Of a stretch of DNA of 64,000 nt, positions 41,001-49,353 are shown one piece after another (positions within the stretch are counted from its first letter, which is position 1; each line of letters begins with the position of its first letter). A program made the position numbers and the translations under genes. Source of the DNA: Nitrospira sp. (GTDB lineage Bacteria > Nitrospirota > Nitrospiria > Nitrospirales > Nitrospiraceae); assembly GCA_005116745.1 (NCBI GenBank), contig SWDS01000001.1:248001-312000 (forward strand). Direction: 5' to 3'. The notes below the pieces were generated by a model. That model was not told where the DNA came from. It worked only from the letters and a program-made list of their open reading frames with translations, and made no database searches.

Positions 41001-43291
41001 AAACCGGTCCGGATGGCACGCTGTACGTGACCGATTTCACCGCCGGCCGTGTGGAACGCTTCGACCCCACCACCGGCACCTCACTCGGCTTCTTCGACAG
41101 CGGCACGACCGGCATCGTCAATCCATGGGGCCTGGCCTTTACACCGGAAATGCAGGTGACGGTCGTGGCCTCCGTGGCACCGACCATCACGAACCTAAGC
41201 GGCGACAGCCTCGCGTACAACGAGGGCGACGGGGCGGTGGTGATTGAGCAGGGCGGTAATGCACTGGTGGCCGATGTAGATTCGACCAATTTCGATACTG
41301 GGACATTGACCGTCTCGATTTCTGCGGGCATGGACAGTGCCGAAGACGTGCTGAGCATCCAGAACCAAGGGACCGGGGCCGGGCAAATCGGCGTGAGCGG
41401 CAGCAATGTGACGTACGGCGGTGTGAGCATCGGCACGTTTACCGGCGGCAGCAGTGGCAGCAATCTTGTGATTACGTTCAATGCCAGCGCGACTCCCACA
41501 GCCGTGACGGCGCTGGTGAAGAACATCGCCTATGAGAATACGGATACGGCGATGCCCACGGCGGGGGCGCGGACCGTGCGGTACGTCCTGACTGATGGCG
41601 ACGGTGGGACCAGCGCGAACTACGACACGACCGTCGCGGTGAGCGGCGTCAACGATCCGCCCTCCATTGTGGATGCCACCGTGGCCCTCGACGAGAACAG
41701 TGCGAACGCCACAGCCGTGACCAACATCAGCGACAGCTTCACGGGGACCGACCTGGACCGGGACGGCCAAGCGCTCACCTACAGCATTACGGCGGGCAAC
41801 ACGGGCGGGGCCTTTGCCATCAACGCGGCGACGGGAGCCATCACCGTGGCGACCAGTGCGGCCCTGGACTTCGAAACCACGCCGAGCTTTACCCTGACCG
41901 TGCAGGCGAGCGACGGCACCCTGAGCGATACCGCGGCGATCACGATCAATCTGAACAACCTCAACGAGGCGCCGGTAGCGGGCGATGATGTGGCAGTCAC
42001 GACCGAAAACACGGCGGTGACGACCGGCAATGTGTTGGCGAACGATAGTGATGTGGATTCAGTGCTGAGTCCAGCTAGCATTTCCGCGTTTGATGCCGTG
42101 AGTGTCAACGGTGGGACGGTTGTGAACAATGGCGATGGCACCTTTACCTATACCCCGGGAGTGAACTTCACCGGTATTGACACGTTTACCTATACGGTGT
42201 CCGACGGTCTGTTGAGTGACACGGCAACTGTGACGATTACCGTCACGCCAGCTGGCAACAGTGTTCCAAGTCTTGCTGCCAATACCGGGTCTACAGTTAC
42301 CCAAGGATTGACCGATGTGATCACAGCGAGTGAGCTGCACGTGGTCGACTTGGATAATACATCAGGTCAACTGATCTATATGGTGACCACCGCTCCTCTC
42401 AATGGGCACCTCGAACTGACAACTACTCCCGGCGTGGCGATCACGACGTTTACGCAGGCTGATATCGATGCCGGCCGACTGGTGTTTGTCCATAACGGTG
42501 TAGCTACCACGAGTGATAATTTTACATTTACCGTCAGTGATGGAGCTGGAGGCACTATCGGTGCCTCCATATTTACGTTCACGGTTTCGCCATTTTTCCC
42601 ACCCCCTGGCGGCGGTGGCGGGAGCGGTGGAACCGGCGGTTCTGGTGGTACCGGTTCAGGAACCGGATCAGGATCTGGCCCGGTTTCTGGGGGTGGGAGC
42701 AGCGTCGGAGTAGTTCCAGCTCAAGTCCTTCCGTCTTCCGTGCCGATAAGTACGGAGGTGCCGGTCAAAGGTGTGTCGGTGGTGGGAGCTAGTAATGATC
42801 CGGCGCCAAGAGCAGTGATGGCGAATCGGACGTTTGCGAGGGGCGAGCAACCGAATACCGTCATTCAGGAGCTACCGACAGTACCGGCTGAACCGCTGTC
42901 ACTGCCAGTGAAAAAGGTTCTCGCCGTTGGTCACAAGCTTGCCGAGCGTTTGACCAGGCTGACTGAGGAGCTGGAGCGTGGCGTGCAAGAGCGAGAGTCC
43001 CAGACTCACCTCGTTGGGCGTGTGGCGTCATTCTCCGGGGTGGCGTTATCTGCGGGGTTCGTTGCCTGGATCCTCCGTGGGGGGTCGCTCGTCGCGAGTT
43101 TCCTCGTTTCGATGCCAGCCTGGCGGCATTTTGATCCGCTGCCAGTATTGGGGGGCGAACTACTCACTCGCCGGAAGCGCGACCGCAAGATGCGTGAGGA
43201 CGATGACCAGGAAAATAAGCAGTTCCGTGGCCTAGATCGAGTCTTGAAAACTGCTGATCACAGAACAAACGGCCCGAAGCGATACCCATGA
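35075..43291 (+). CDS. Giant surface/secreted protein 2: LEPR motif, DUF4347, LamG, FG-GAP, NHL-like and cadherin-like repeats, C-terminal membrane segment
   Basis: The product is 2738 aa from a TTG; the N-terminus aligns with giant protein 1. The order is as follows. LEPRIMFDGAA motif (about 53-63); DUF4347 (about 125-295; THG with His182, YGC with Cys226). Two LamG-like domains (about 300-500 and 625-820). Seven 49-residue FG-GAP-type calcium repeats (867-1205; DVDGDGDVDVL). VCBS/cadherin-like modules, then a PKD-like domain (about 1590-1690). An NHL/SMP-30-like propeller (about 1770-2030) and further cadherin-like modules to about 2500. A Gly/Ser linker, a coiled-coil part and the hydrophobic segment (about 2650-2682) with PAWRHFDPLPV and a basic tail with ENKQFRGL. 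No signal peptide is seen. It is probably an exported adhesin anchored by its C-terminus. Confidence 0.85.
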   Translation: MVHGKSEKLGLLFTLRILGKHKRSVEKASRRRPPMSVQTGSHLPSYSTSWLALEPRIMFDGAAVATVDTLATQQLAQTQAEASASPDDGGTSEAPLRAPTGEPQFSASDQALFDALAAYDTSAARQEIIFLSPSVRDYQQLLDGISPNVEVIILDPTRDGVQQMVEILAGRTGIDAIHLITHGDSGVLHLGTSTLDAASMSEQYADELATIKQSLSNTADLVIYGCSFAEGQVGQEAATLLGQLTGAEVAASTDVTGHVGLGGDWNLEYQIGAIETNVVVSSIVQSEWSGTLDITSNLVGHYQLDDGSGTTANDSSATNNDGTLLTGPPVWTAGQVGTSALDFSGNFDRVEAPDNAATNFGSGNFSVALWLNTTQTTAGQSRLIGDSSGANGFIMYRDTTTLTTFIQGTSGSTTLSVGGLFDGNWHHVVSVRNGTTSQLYVDGQLSTAVVTTVGNINNTNSLRIGASSAAAGDYDGRLDDVRLYSRALSSGDVAQLYTTSNDAPTNTVPGSQGTNEDTNLVFSSGTSNQISISDIDAGSNPIEVTVSVTNGVLTLAGMTGLTFTGGDGTADTTMTFRGTVANINTALNGLTYIPTAEYSGGATLTLVSRDNTLVSLDIDANLQARYTFESNANDVAGTPQNGTLVNGATYVTDGTRGQVLSLDGVDDYVQITSTFSNPTEVTVGGWVNLAAGTGRKEFISLDNRVHIALDDASGVKGSVQIGASSWVDLNSNQFIAGTGWHHVMYSYSDTGNTHALYIDGALVASASIANSIYWTGAGDTNIGRNAAAANAYNNGLVDDARVYDRVLTASEIAALASDLSLTDIDTVAITVSGVNDAPVASNDNHVMAENGTLTIGGWGASFTSNTISTAGDAPRSVYATDVDGDGDVDVLSASNSDDKITWHENNGAGSFTGHTITTGVDGAYSVFAADLDSDGDMDVIAAASNADTVTWYKNDGNENFTVQTITTTANNVLSVYATDVDSDGDVDVLSASFDDDKIAWYENNGAGSFTAHTISTAADAAGAVFAIDVDGDGDIDVLSSSQNDDKIAWYENDGSENFTAHTITTAADEARSVFAIDVDGDGDIDVLSASRADNKIAWYRNDGSENFTAITISTSVVGSRSVYAVDIEGDGDVDVLSASFDDDRIVLYKNDGNENFTAQNITTTDNGARSVFVADIDGDNDLDVVSASELDDKVAWYQNVGTGILSNDTDIDNGLLTSVLVAGPSHGTLALNTNGSFVYTPVTGFNGIDSFTYRASDGTAQSANATVTITVSGVNDAPLLTNGGSAGAGEDSGGNPFFGVVTVTDPDSADFNGGTLTASISVGGESTDKLQLLGIGGVSLSGSNVLVSGVTVGTWSGGTGGTPLTVSFNVNAQLAQVQAVYQSITYTTTSDTPTLGVRTISVVVTDGDGGTSNTGTGTVNLTTAVNDQPVFSNLNGTPTYIEGGAAVVLDADVTIFDAELTNANNFSGATLTLTRNGGANAQDVFSASGTLSLSGGNVVVSGTTIGTYTNSGGTLQFTFNGSATNTLVNQAMQQIAYSNSSDTPPASAQINWTFSDGNTGSQGTGGALTATGSTTVTITAQNDPPSANAAGPYTIVEGQNLTLNAGSSSDPEGDTLTYAWDLDNDGNYGEVGEPTTVNPTVTWATLQSFGIADNGSYTIGLRVSDGTTPVTTTTTLNVDNTAPTLTATGSATASNGGVYTLNLSASDPGADTISGWTINWGDGTVQAVAGNPPTVTHSYSNIGLTYNILAAATDEDGTFTDSKVLVSSFGNDSIRQLDGVTGGLLGVLPANGSLDNPSGSVIGPDGRLYVSGYASNNVVWYDLGAGTTGVFVAAGSGGLASAADVVFGHDGHLYVTSYDTDQVLRYNGTTGAFIDVFATGTLNGPTPLTFGADGHLYVGDWFGGKVYKFDGVSGAQIGAGAFATLPSGFGVVSMEFGSDGHLYVGDGQVNDLLKFNGTTGAFMSTIDASITPYDIETGPDGTLYVTDFTAGRVERFDPTTGTSLGFFDSGTTGIVNPWGLAFTPEMQVTVVASVAPTITNLSGDSLAYNEGDGAVVIEQGGNALVADVDSTNFDTGTLTVSISAGMDSAEDVLSIQNQGTGAGQIGVSGSNVTYGGVSIGTFTGGSSGSNLVITFNASATPTAVTALVKNIAYENTDTAMPTAGARTVRYVLTDGDGGTSANYDTTVAVSGVNDPPSIVDATVALDENSANATAVTNISDSFTGTDLDRDGQALTYSITAGNTGGAFAINAATGAITVATSAALDFETTPSFTLTVQASDGTLSDTAAITINLNNLNEAPVAGDDVAVTTENTAVTTGNVLANDSDVDSVLSPASISAFDAVSVNGGTVVNNGDGTFTYTPGVNFTGIDTFTYTVSDGLLSDTATVTITVTPAGNSVPSLAANTGSTVTQGLTDVITASELHVVDLDNTSGQLIYMVTTAPLNGHLELTTTPGVAITTFTQADIDAGRLVFVHNGVATTSDNFTFTVSDGAGGTIGASIFTFTVSPFFPPPGGGGGSGGTGGSGGTGSGTGSGSGPVSGGGSSVGVVPAQVLPSSVPISTEVPVKGVSVVGASNDPAPRAVMANRTFARGEQPNTVIQELPTVPAEPLSLPVKKVLAVGHKLAERLTRLTEELERGVQERESQTHLVGRVASFSGVALSAGFVAWILRGGSLVASFLVSMPAWRHFDPLPVLGGELLTRRKRDRKMREDDDQENKQFRGLDRVLKTADHRTNGPKRYP
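37673..38701 (+). repeat. Seven tandem 147-bp FG-GAP/calcium-binding repeats inside giant gene 2
   Basis: Each unit encodes 49 residues of the form SVFAIDVDGDGDIDVLSAS followed by DDKIAWYENDG and ENFTAHTIT. The DxDxDGxxD loops bind calcium in integrin-like propellers, and seven units would close one seven-bladed propeller. The last unit merges into the next cadherin-like module. Confidence 0.85.
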
Positions 43292-43304
43292 ACGGAACGC
43301 AGTC

Positions 43305-45215
43305 ATGAAAGTGACCCCCTTAGTTTGGATCAGTTTCGGCTTGGTCAGCGTGACGATCAGCGTGATGTTAGCCGGCTCTTCACTTGTCGATCTCGTGCCC
43401 AACCATGATCGCCAGGTCTTCGAATATCGTCGCGATTTAGCCGAAGCCCTGGCTGTTCAATATTCGGTATTAGCGGAGCGGAATCAGATTGAAACGATTC
43501 AATTTGCCATGGAGACGTTGGCCAAGCGGAATCACGAAATCTCCTCACTGGCGCTCCTTCAAAAAGACGGCGGCATCGTTGCGCAAGTTGGCGCGCATGC
43601 ACAGGTTTGGGTTCAGCCGCTGGGTGACCAATCGACGCTTCAATCCCTTCAAGTCCCGATCTTTTCCGGAGATCAACCATGGGGTGTGCTCCAATTGGCG
43701 TTTCGTGAATCTGAAGGCTCAGGAATCGACCGCTTTCTTTCCGATCCATGGATACGCTTCCTTGCGTTTGTGAGCGTGATGGGGTTCTTCGGCTACCTCT
43801 TTTTCATGAAGCGCACGCTCCGTCAGCTCGATCCCTCCGGCATTGTTCCGACACGTGTGAAAGCGGCGCTCGATGCCCTGACGCAGGGCGTGGTAATGAT
43901 CGACATGCGAGACGCGATTATTCTTACTAATGATTCATTCAGTCGCGCTGTCAATAAGCCCGTGACCTCGTTGATTGGCTCCGATCTCGGGACGCTTGGC
44001 TGGAAGTCGATGACTCCAACGGATTCGCTCATGGTGTATCCGTGGACCAGGGCTATTATGGACCGGCGCTCTCTCGACAATATCCCGCTCATTATCAATC
44101 TCTCCGATGGGGAGCAGCGAAAATTCATCGTCAATACGGTCCCGATTATGGACGACGGGTCCACGGTCAGAGGAGCGCTCGTCTCGTTTCACGACGTCAC
44201 CGAACTGGATCGAGCCAATTCTCAACTTAAGGATGCGAACAGTGAATTAGAGGCATCACGTGTCCAAATTTTACAGAAGAACCAGGAACTCGAGGCCACG
44301 AATACGAATTTGCACGTCGAGATGGATCAGCGGAAAAAAGCTGAGGCGGAAAAGGAAAAGCTGTACCAGCAACTCATGAATGCCTCGCGCCAAGCGGGTA
44401 TGGCGGATGTGGCGTCCAGTGTACTGCATAATGTCGGGAACGTTCTCAATAGCATTAATGTATCGACCGATACGCTACTCAAAACACTTAAGAAGCCGAT
44501 GGTGGGCGATGTCTGTCGGATCGCATCGATGTTCAACGAGCATCAGGACAATCTACAGGAATTCTTGACGGTCGATCCGAAGGGCAAGCAGATCCCCTCC
44601 TATCTTGGCTTGGTGGCTGAATCCCTGAGCGGGAGCCATCAGACGATCCAAGGTGAACTCGACTCGCTTGTGAAGAAAGTCGATCACATCAAGCAAGTGA
44701 TCATGTCACAGCAAGATATTGCCCGCGCAGGGAATATCCGTGAGCCAGCGTCCGCTGAAGATCTCATGGAACAGGCGGTCGTGATGGCGCTCCCTGAGCC
44801 GGAGAAATACCACATCCAAATTATACGGGACTATAGCCCCGTCCCCATGATGATGACGGATCGACACCAAGTCTTGCAGGTATTGGTCAACCTGATCACC
44901 AACGCGAAGAACGCCATGGTGGAACACTCGGAGGGCACCCGCCGTCTCACGCTGCGCATCGGAGTGCTTTCCGCTCAGGCCTGCGCTCAATTTGAGGTGA
45001 TCGATACCGGTATCGGGGTCAAACCGGAGCATCTCCCTCGGCTGTTTGCGCAAGGCTTTACAACGAGAAAGGCCGGTCATGGACTTGGGCTCCATAGCGC
45101 GGCCATTGTCGCCAAAAATCTTGGTGGAACGTTGCACGGGCAGAGTGCGGGCGAGGGGTGTGGCGCGACGTTCACTCTGGAACTCCCGTTGGTCGTGGTG
45201 GAAGCCGCAGCATGA
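43305..45215 (+). CDS. Membrane sensor histidine kinase, PAS-containing (cassette 2)
   Basis: The product is 636 aa, a paralogue of the kinase at 21914 over its whole length. It has the same two transmembrane helices around a short extracytoplasmic sensor, a PAS-like domain and a coiled coil. It shares the H-box VLHNVGNVLNSI (His375) and has ATPase motifs NLITNAKNAM, DTGIGV and GHGLGLHSA. It starts 13 bp after giant gene 2 and overlaps the next receiver gene (ATGA). Conservation of the pairing supports a shared role, with each kinase sensing its own giant protein or an envelope cue. Confidence 0.93.
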   Translation: MKVTPLVWISFGLVSVTISVMLAGSSLVDLVPNHDRQVFEYRRDLAEALAVQYSVLAERNQIETIQFAMETLAKRNHEISSLALLQKDGGIVAQVGAHAQVWVQPLGDQSTLQSLQVPIFSGDQPWGVLQLAFRESEGSGIDRFLSDPWIRFLAFVSVMGFFGYLFFMKRTLRQLDPSGIVPTRVKAALDALTQGVVMIDMRDAIILTNDSFSRAVNKPVTSLIGSDLGTLGWKSMTPTDSLMVYPWTRAIMDRRSLDNIPLIINLSDGEQRKFIVNTVPIMDDGSTVRGALVSFHDVTELDRANSQLKDANSELEASRVQILQKNQELEATNTNLHVEMDQRKKAEAEKEKLYQQLMNASRQAGMADVASSVLHNVGNVLNSINVSTDTLLKTLKKPMVGDVCRIASMFNEHQDNLQEFLTVDPKGKQIPSYLGLVAESLSGSHQTIQGELDSLVKKVDHIKQVIMSQQDIARAGNIREPASAEDLMEQAVVMALPEPEKYHIQIIRDYSPVPMMMTDRHQVLQVLVNLITNAKNAMVEHSEGTRRLTLRIGVLSAQACAQFEVIDTGIGVKPEHLPRLFAQGFTTRKAGHGLGLHSAAIVAKNLGGTLHGQSAGEGCGATFTLELPLVVVEAAA

Positions 45216-46075
45216 ACAGTGATCAGGCTACGGACAATCGGCGCGTTCTCGTCATTGACGACAACACGAACATCCATGAAGACTTCCGTAAGATCCTGAT
45301 GCCGCTGGCCGATTCCGATTCATTGGCTCACGCTCGGGCAGCCTTGTTTGGAGAGGTTCCGACACTTCCATCACAAATACGCTATGAGCTGGACTTCGCG
45401 AGCCAGGGGCGTGAGGGCTTCGGTCTGGCTCAGAATGCTTATCAAAGAGGGAATCCCTATGCGGTGGCATTTGTGGACATGCGGATGCCGCCGGGATGGG
45501 ATGGACTCGAGACCATCGAGCATCTGTGGTATGCCGATCCTGATGTTCAAATCGTGATTTGTTCCGCGTATTCTGATCATCCATGGGAAGATGTGAGTCG
45601 TCGTATCGGAGACACCGACAAGCTGCTCATTCTGATGAAGCCCTTCAACAGCATCGAGGTTGTTCAACTCGCGAACGCGCTGACGAAGAAATGGAATCTG
45701 GCACGCGCTGTCAAACTGCAGATTGACAGTCTTGCGTTCAGCGTGAGTCAACGAACAGCCGAGTTGCGGGAGGCGAATGAGCGTCTGCAAGCAAATATTG
45801 TCAGTCGGGCTGCGGACAGACTGCCAGCTCCTTCTCGGAGCGATCTTGAGGAGACCTTCCGTCAAAAGGAAGAATTTCTCGCGATTATGAGCCATGAAAT
45901 TCTGACCCCCATGAATGAACTCGTCAGGAAAGTGCAGCTTCTGCTTGATAGTCCGCTGAGTCCAGGCCAGCGTGAGCATGCGTCGACACTCCAACGGTGT
46001 GCACAGGACCTCCTTTCCCTCATCAATGATATGCATGTGTTCATGGCGGGTGGAAGAGAAGAAACTCAGACCTAA
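45212..46075 (+). CDS. Response regulator with receiver plus HisKA-like domain lacking an ATPase (cassette 2)
   Basis: The ATG at 45212 overlaps the kinase stop. The product is 287 aa. The extended receiver ([42 protein letters not shown]) is followed by a coiled coil and, at about 220-280, a HisKA-type helical hairpin with SHEILTPMNEL. The protein ends where the ATPase domain would start. It may be a dimeric phosphotransfer protein that takes phosphate from the neighbouring kinases, or a truncated kinase. Its counterpart in cassette 1 (23860) has only a coiled-coil tail. Confidence 0.88.
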   Translation: MNSDQATDNRRVLVIDDNTNIHEDFRKILMPLADSDSLAHARAALFGEVPTLPSQIRYELDFASQGREGFGLAQNAYQRGNPYAVAFVDMRMPPGWDGLETIEHLWYADPDVQIVICSAYSDHPWEDVSRRIGDTDKLLILMKPFNSIEVVQLANALTKKWNLARAVKLQIDSLAFSVSQRTAELREANERLQANIVSRAADRLPAPSRSDLEETFRQKEEFLAIMSHEILTPMNELVRKVQLLLDSPLSPGQREHASTLQRCAQDLLSLINDMHVFMAGGREETQT

Positions 46076-46125
46076 GGCTGTGAGTAATGATGTTCCTCCT
46101 CTCGGCAGACAGAAGGACATGACGG

Positions 46126-48015
46126 ATGATGAGCGCCAACAATAAAAACCTTCGAATCTTGGTCGTTGACGACAATCGGGCCATCCATGAGGATTTTCGC
46201 AGAATCCTTGAAGCGCCATCTGAGGAAGAGGGGCTCCATCGCGCACGGGCGACGCTGTTCGGAGAGACGCCACTTGTCGAGGCCCTGGACCAGTTCGAGC
46301 TGGATTATGCGGAACAAGGACAAGCGGCGTTGGCCCTGGTAGAGATGGCGCGTCGGGAAGAACGTCCGTATGCGGTGGCGTTTGTCGATATGCGGATGCC
46401 ACCAGGGTGGGACGGCTTGGAAACTATTGAACGGCTCTGGGAGGCGGACGGACGGCTTCAAGTGGTTATCTGTACGGCCTATTCAGATCATTCGTGGGCG
46501 GAGATTGCCGCACGGCTCGAGATGAGCGACCGGTTGCTCATCCTTCGGAAGCCGTTCGATTCCATTGAGGTTCAGCAGATTGCCGCATCGCTGACCAGGA
46601 AGTGGGAGTTGGGACGGGACATTCGGTCACAGATCGAAGATCTCGTTGCACAGGTCAATGCCCGCAATCGAGAACTCCAGGCGACGAACCAGCATCTTGA
46701 GCAACAGGTGGCTGCACGGACGGCTGAGCTCCAACAGCGCAACGATGAATTACAGAAAATGGTCGAGGCCCTTAAGGAAGCCAAGGTGGCGGCGGATAAG
46801 GCCAATCAGGCCAAGTCACAGTTCTTAGCCCGTATGAGCCATGAGATCCGGACGCCCATGAACGCGATGCTCGGCATGAATGAGCTGCTTCTCTCAACCT
46901 CGTTGAACGACCGGCAGCGTCATTTCGTCCAAACCATCCATCATTCCGGCGAGCAGTTGCTTCAGATCATCAACGACATACTCGACTTGTCCAAGATCGA
47001 TGAGGACAAGATGGACCTCCACATCGCGGGATTTGACCTGGTTGCAACCGTGCAGGATGTTGCCGGGCTATTCCATGAACCCTCGCAACGAAAGGGGCTC
47101 AGTCTAGAATGTCAGATCGACCCCGAGTTACCTGCTGTGTGGCGAGGGGACGGCCTGCGTCTTCGGCAGATTCTGATGAACCTCGTGAGCAATGCCATCA
47201 AATTTACGGAGCGAGGGAGCATCCTGATTCATGTTGAGCGTCTCGAGGATCGCGAGGAGAAGGTCTTATTCAAAATGACGGTGTGCGATACCGGAATCGG
47301 TATTCCTCTGGAGGCGCAGCAGAAAATTTTCGATCCGTTCGCTCAGGTTGATGGATCGATGACGAGGCGGTACGGAGGGACGGGTTTAGGACTCGCGATT
47401 GTTCAACGACTCGCCTCCTTGATGGGTGGAGACGTCGGGCTCACCAGTACCCCAGGAAACGGATCCACATTTTGGTTTACGGTCTGTCTTGAGAAGGTGA
47501 GCGCGAGTGACAGAGCTGGGCTGGAGCACAAGCAGGCGGATGACTACTCGACGCCTGAGGTATTGCTCAATAGAGGCCACGACAGAAGCCCGGGCGTCCA
47601 TTCCTCCAAGCCACGATCACGTGCGCGTATCCTCTTGGCTGAAGATAATCCGACGAACCAAGAGGTCTTTCTTCGCATGCTGGAGCTCTGCGGGGAATCA
47701 GCCGATACGGCGGGTACAGGTCGAGAGGCGATCCAGGCGCTTGAGAGGCGCCCATACGACCTCGTCCTGATGGACTGCGAAATGCCGGAGATGGATGGAT
47801 TGACGGCGACAGCAGAAATCCGTCGACGAGGATTTACGAGAGGGGATGGTCGGCCTGTCACGATTCTCGCATTGTCAGGTTACGCAGTGAGCACTGTCGA
47901 AACTGCCTGCATCGCGGGCGGGATGGACGGTTTTCTGCCAAAGCCGGTGGGGCTCAAAGAGATACAGAAGGCGGTCCGCCAGTGGTTGCCTACCATTGGT
48001 TCCCTCGCCGCCTAA
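46126..48015 (+). CDS. REC-histidine kinase-REC hybrid
   Basis: The product is 629 aa. An extended receiver ([20 protein letters not shown]) and a coiled coil lead to HisKA ([13 protein letters not shown]) and HATPase ([24 protein letters not shown]). A standard C-terminal receiver ([29 protein letters not shown]) completes the hybrid. It has no membrane segment. It stands 50 bp after the receiver-HisKA gene and 36 bp before the next kinase, in one transcription direction. It is the full-length version of the architecture at 27376. Confidence 0.94.
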   Translation: MMSANNKNLRILVVDDNRAIHEDFRRILEAPSEEEGLHRARATLFGETPLVEALDQFELDYAEQGQAALALVEMARREERPYAVAFVDMRMPPGWDGLETIERLWEADGRLQVVICTAYSDHSWAEIAARLEMSDRLLILRKPFDSIEVQQIAASLTRKWELGRDIRSQIEDLVAQVNARNRELQATNQHLEQQVAARTAELQQRNDELQKMVEALKEAKVAADKANQAKSQFLARMSHEIRTPMNAMLGMNELLLSTSLNDRQRHFVQTIHHSGEQLLQIINDILDLSKIDEDKMDLHIAGFDLVATVQDVAGLFHEPSQRKGLSLECQIDPELPAVWRGDGLRLRQILMNLVSNAIKFTERGSILIHVERLEDREEKVLFKMTVCDTGIGIPLEAQQKIFDPFAQVDGSMTRRYGGTGLGLAIVQRLASLMGGDVGLTSTPGNGSTFWFTVCLEKVSASDRAGLEHKQADDYSTPEVLLNRGHDRSPGVHSSKPRSRARILLAEDNPTNQEVFLRMLELCGESADTAGTGREAIQALERRPYDLVLMDCEMPEMDGLTATAEIRRRGFTRGDGRPVTILALSGYAVSTVETACIAGGMDGFLPKPVGLKEIQKAVRQWLPTIGSLAA

Positions 48016-48051
48016 GCGGCATTGTCTGCTGGCGCAGTCAGGGAGAGCTGT

Positions 48052-49317
48052 ATGAATATGGATATCGACAAGCATAGTCAGCACCTTCGAGTCTTAGTCA
48101 TTGACGACAATCTCTCAATCCACGAGGACTTTCGAAAAATCCTTCAACCGGGAACGGAGACACAGAGGCTGGATGACGCGCGCGCGTCGTTATTCGGGGG
48201 GGAATCTTTTCAGAAGGCGCTTGTGCGGTTTGAACTGGATTATGCAGATCAGGGGCAAGCCGCGCTGGCCCTCGTCCAAATGGCGCGTCGGGAAGAGCGG
48301 CCTTATGCGGTGGCGTTTGTGGATATGCGGATGCCTCCGGGATGGGATGGGCTGGAGACCATCGAGCGTCTGTGGGAGGTTGATCCCGAGATTCAGACGG
48401 TCATCTGCACGGCCTACACCGACCATTCCTGGGACGACATCATTCGCCGATTGGGCTGCGATGACCGTCTCCTGATTCTGCAAAAGCCATTTTCCACCGT
48501 GGAGGTCTCGCAATTGGCCGCCTCCCTCACCACCAAGTGGAAGCTGGCGCGTCAGGCGCGCCAACGGTTAGAAGCGGCCGAGGCCGCCAACGTCGCGAAA
48601 TCGCAATTCCTTGCCAACGTGAGCCACGAAATCCGCACGCCTATGAACGGTATTCTCGGGATGAGCGAACTCTTGCTGCGGACGCCTTTGAACGACAAGC
48701 AACGCCGGTACATCGAGACGCTCCACAAATCCGGAACGGCTCTGCTGCAGGTCATCAATGATATTCTCGATATCTCGAGGATTGAATCAGGGAAACTCAA
48801 GATCGAACGCATCGCGTTCGATCTGCGTCAGCTCGTTAAGGATGTCCTGGAACTATTGTCCGGCCCTATTGAGAGCAAGGGGCTGAGGCTGACAGTCGTG
48901 CTTGCTGACAATCTCCTTCAGGAATACGACGGTGACCCGGTGCGCATTCGGCAGATCTTGACCAACTTGATCGGCAACGCCATAAAATTTACGACCCAGG
49001 GAGAAATCACCCTCCACGTGGCGGTCGCTGAGGATACTGTCGATACGGCAACGCTTTGTCTGAAAGTGCGGGACACAGGCATCGGCATCGAGCCTGCCGC
49101 CCAAGCCAAGCTCTTTACACCGTTTACACAGGCTGACGGCAGTACTACGCGCAAGTATGGCGGGACAGGACTCGGGCTTGCCATTGTAAAACAACTGGCC
49201 CAGATGATGAATGGAACGGTGGGTGTCGAGAGCATCCTCGGCCAAGGATCGACGTTTTGGTGCACGATTCAACTCCAAAAGCCTTCTACCCAGACGGTGT
49301 TGGCGAAGGTGGTTTGA
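48052..49317 (+). CDS. REC-histidine kinase hybrid
   Basis: The ATG at 48052 has GGGAGAG 4 bases upstream. The product is 421 aa with an extended receiver ([42 protein letters not shown]), HisKA ([13 protein letters not shown]) and HATPase ([24 protein letters not shown]). It is soluble, without a C-terminal receiver. Its similarity to 27376 and 46126 points to local duplication. It is likely one branch of the phosphorelay around giant protein 2. Confidence 0.93.
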   Translation: MNMDIDKHSQHLRVLVIDDNLSIHEDFRKILQPGTETQRLDDARASLFGGESFQKALVRFELDYADQGQAALALVQMARREERPYAVAFVDMRMPPGWDGLETIERLWEVDPEIQTVICTAYTDHSWDDIIRRLGCDDRLLILQKPFSTVEVSQLAASLTTKWKLARQARQRLEAAEAANVAKSQFLANVSHEIRTPMNGILGMSELLLRTPLNDKQRRYIETLHKSGTALLQVINDILDISRIESGKLKIERIAFDLRQLVKDVLELLSGPIESKGLRLTVVLADNLLQEYDGDPVRIRQILTNLIGNAIKFTTQGEITLHVAVAEDTVDTATLCLKVRDTGIGIEPAAQAKLFTPFTQADGSTTRKYGGTGLGLAIVKQLAQMMNGTVGVESILGQGSTFWCTIQLQKPSTQTVLAKVV

Positions 49318-49353
49318 TGGCTAGCCTAGTGAGGAATAGAGGAGCTGTGACGA

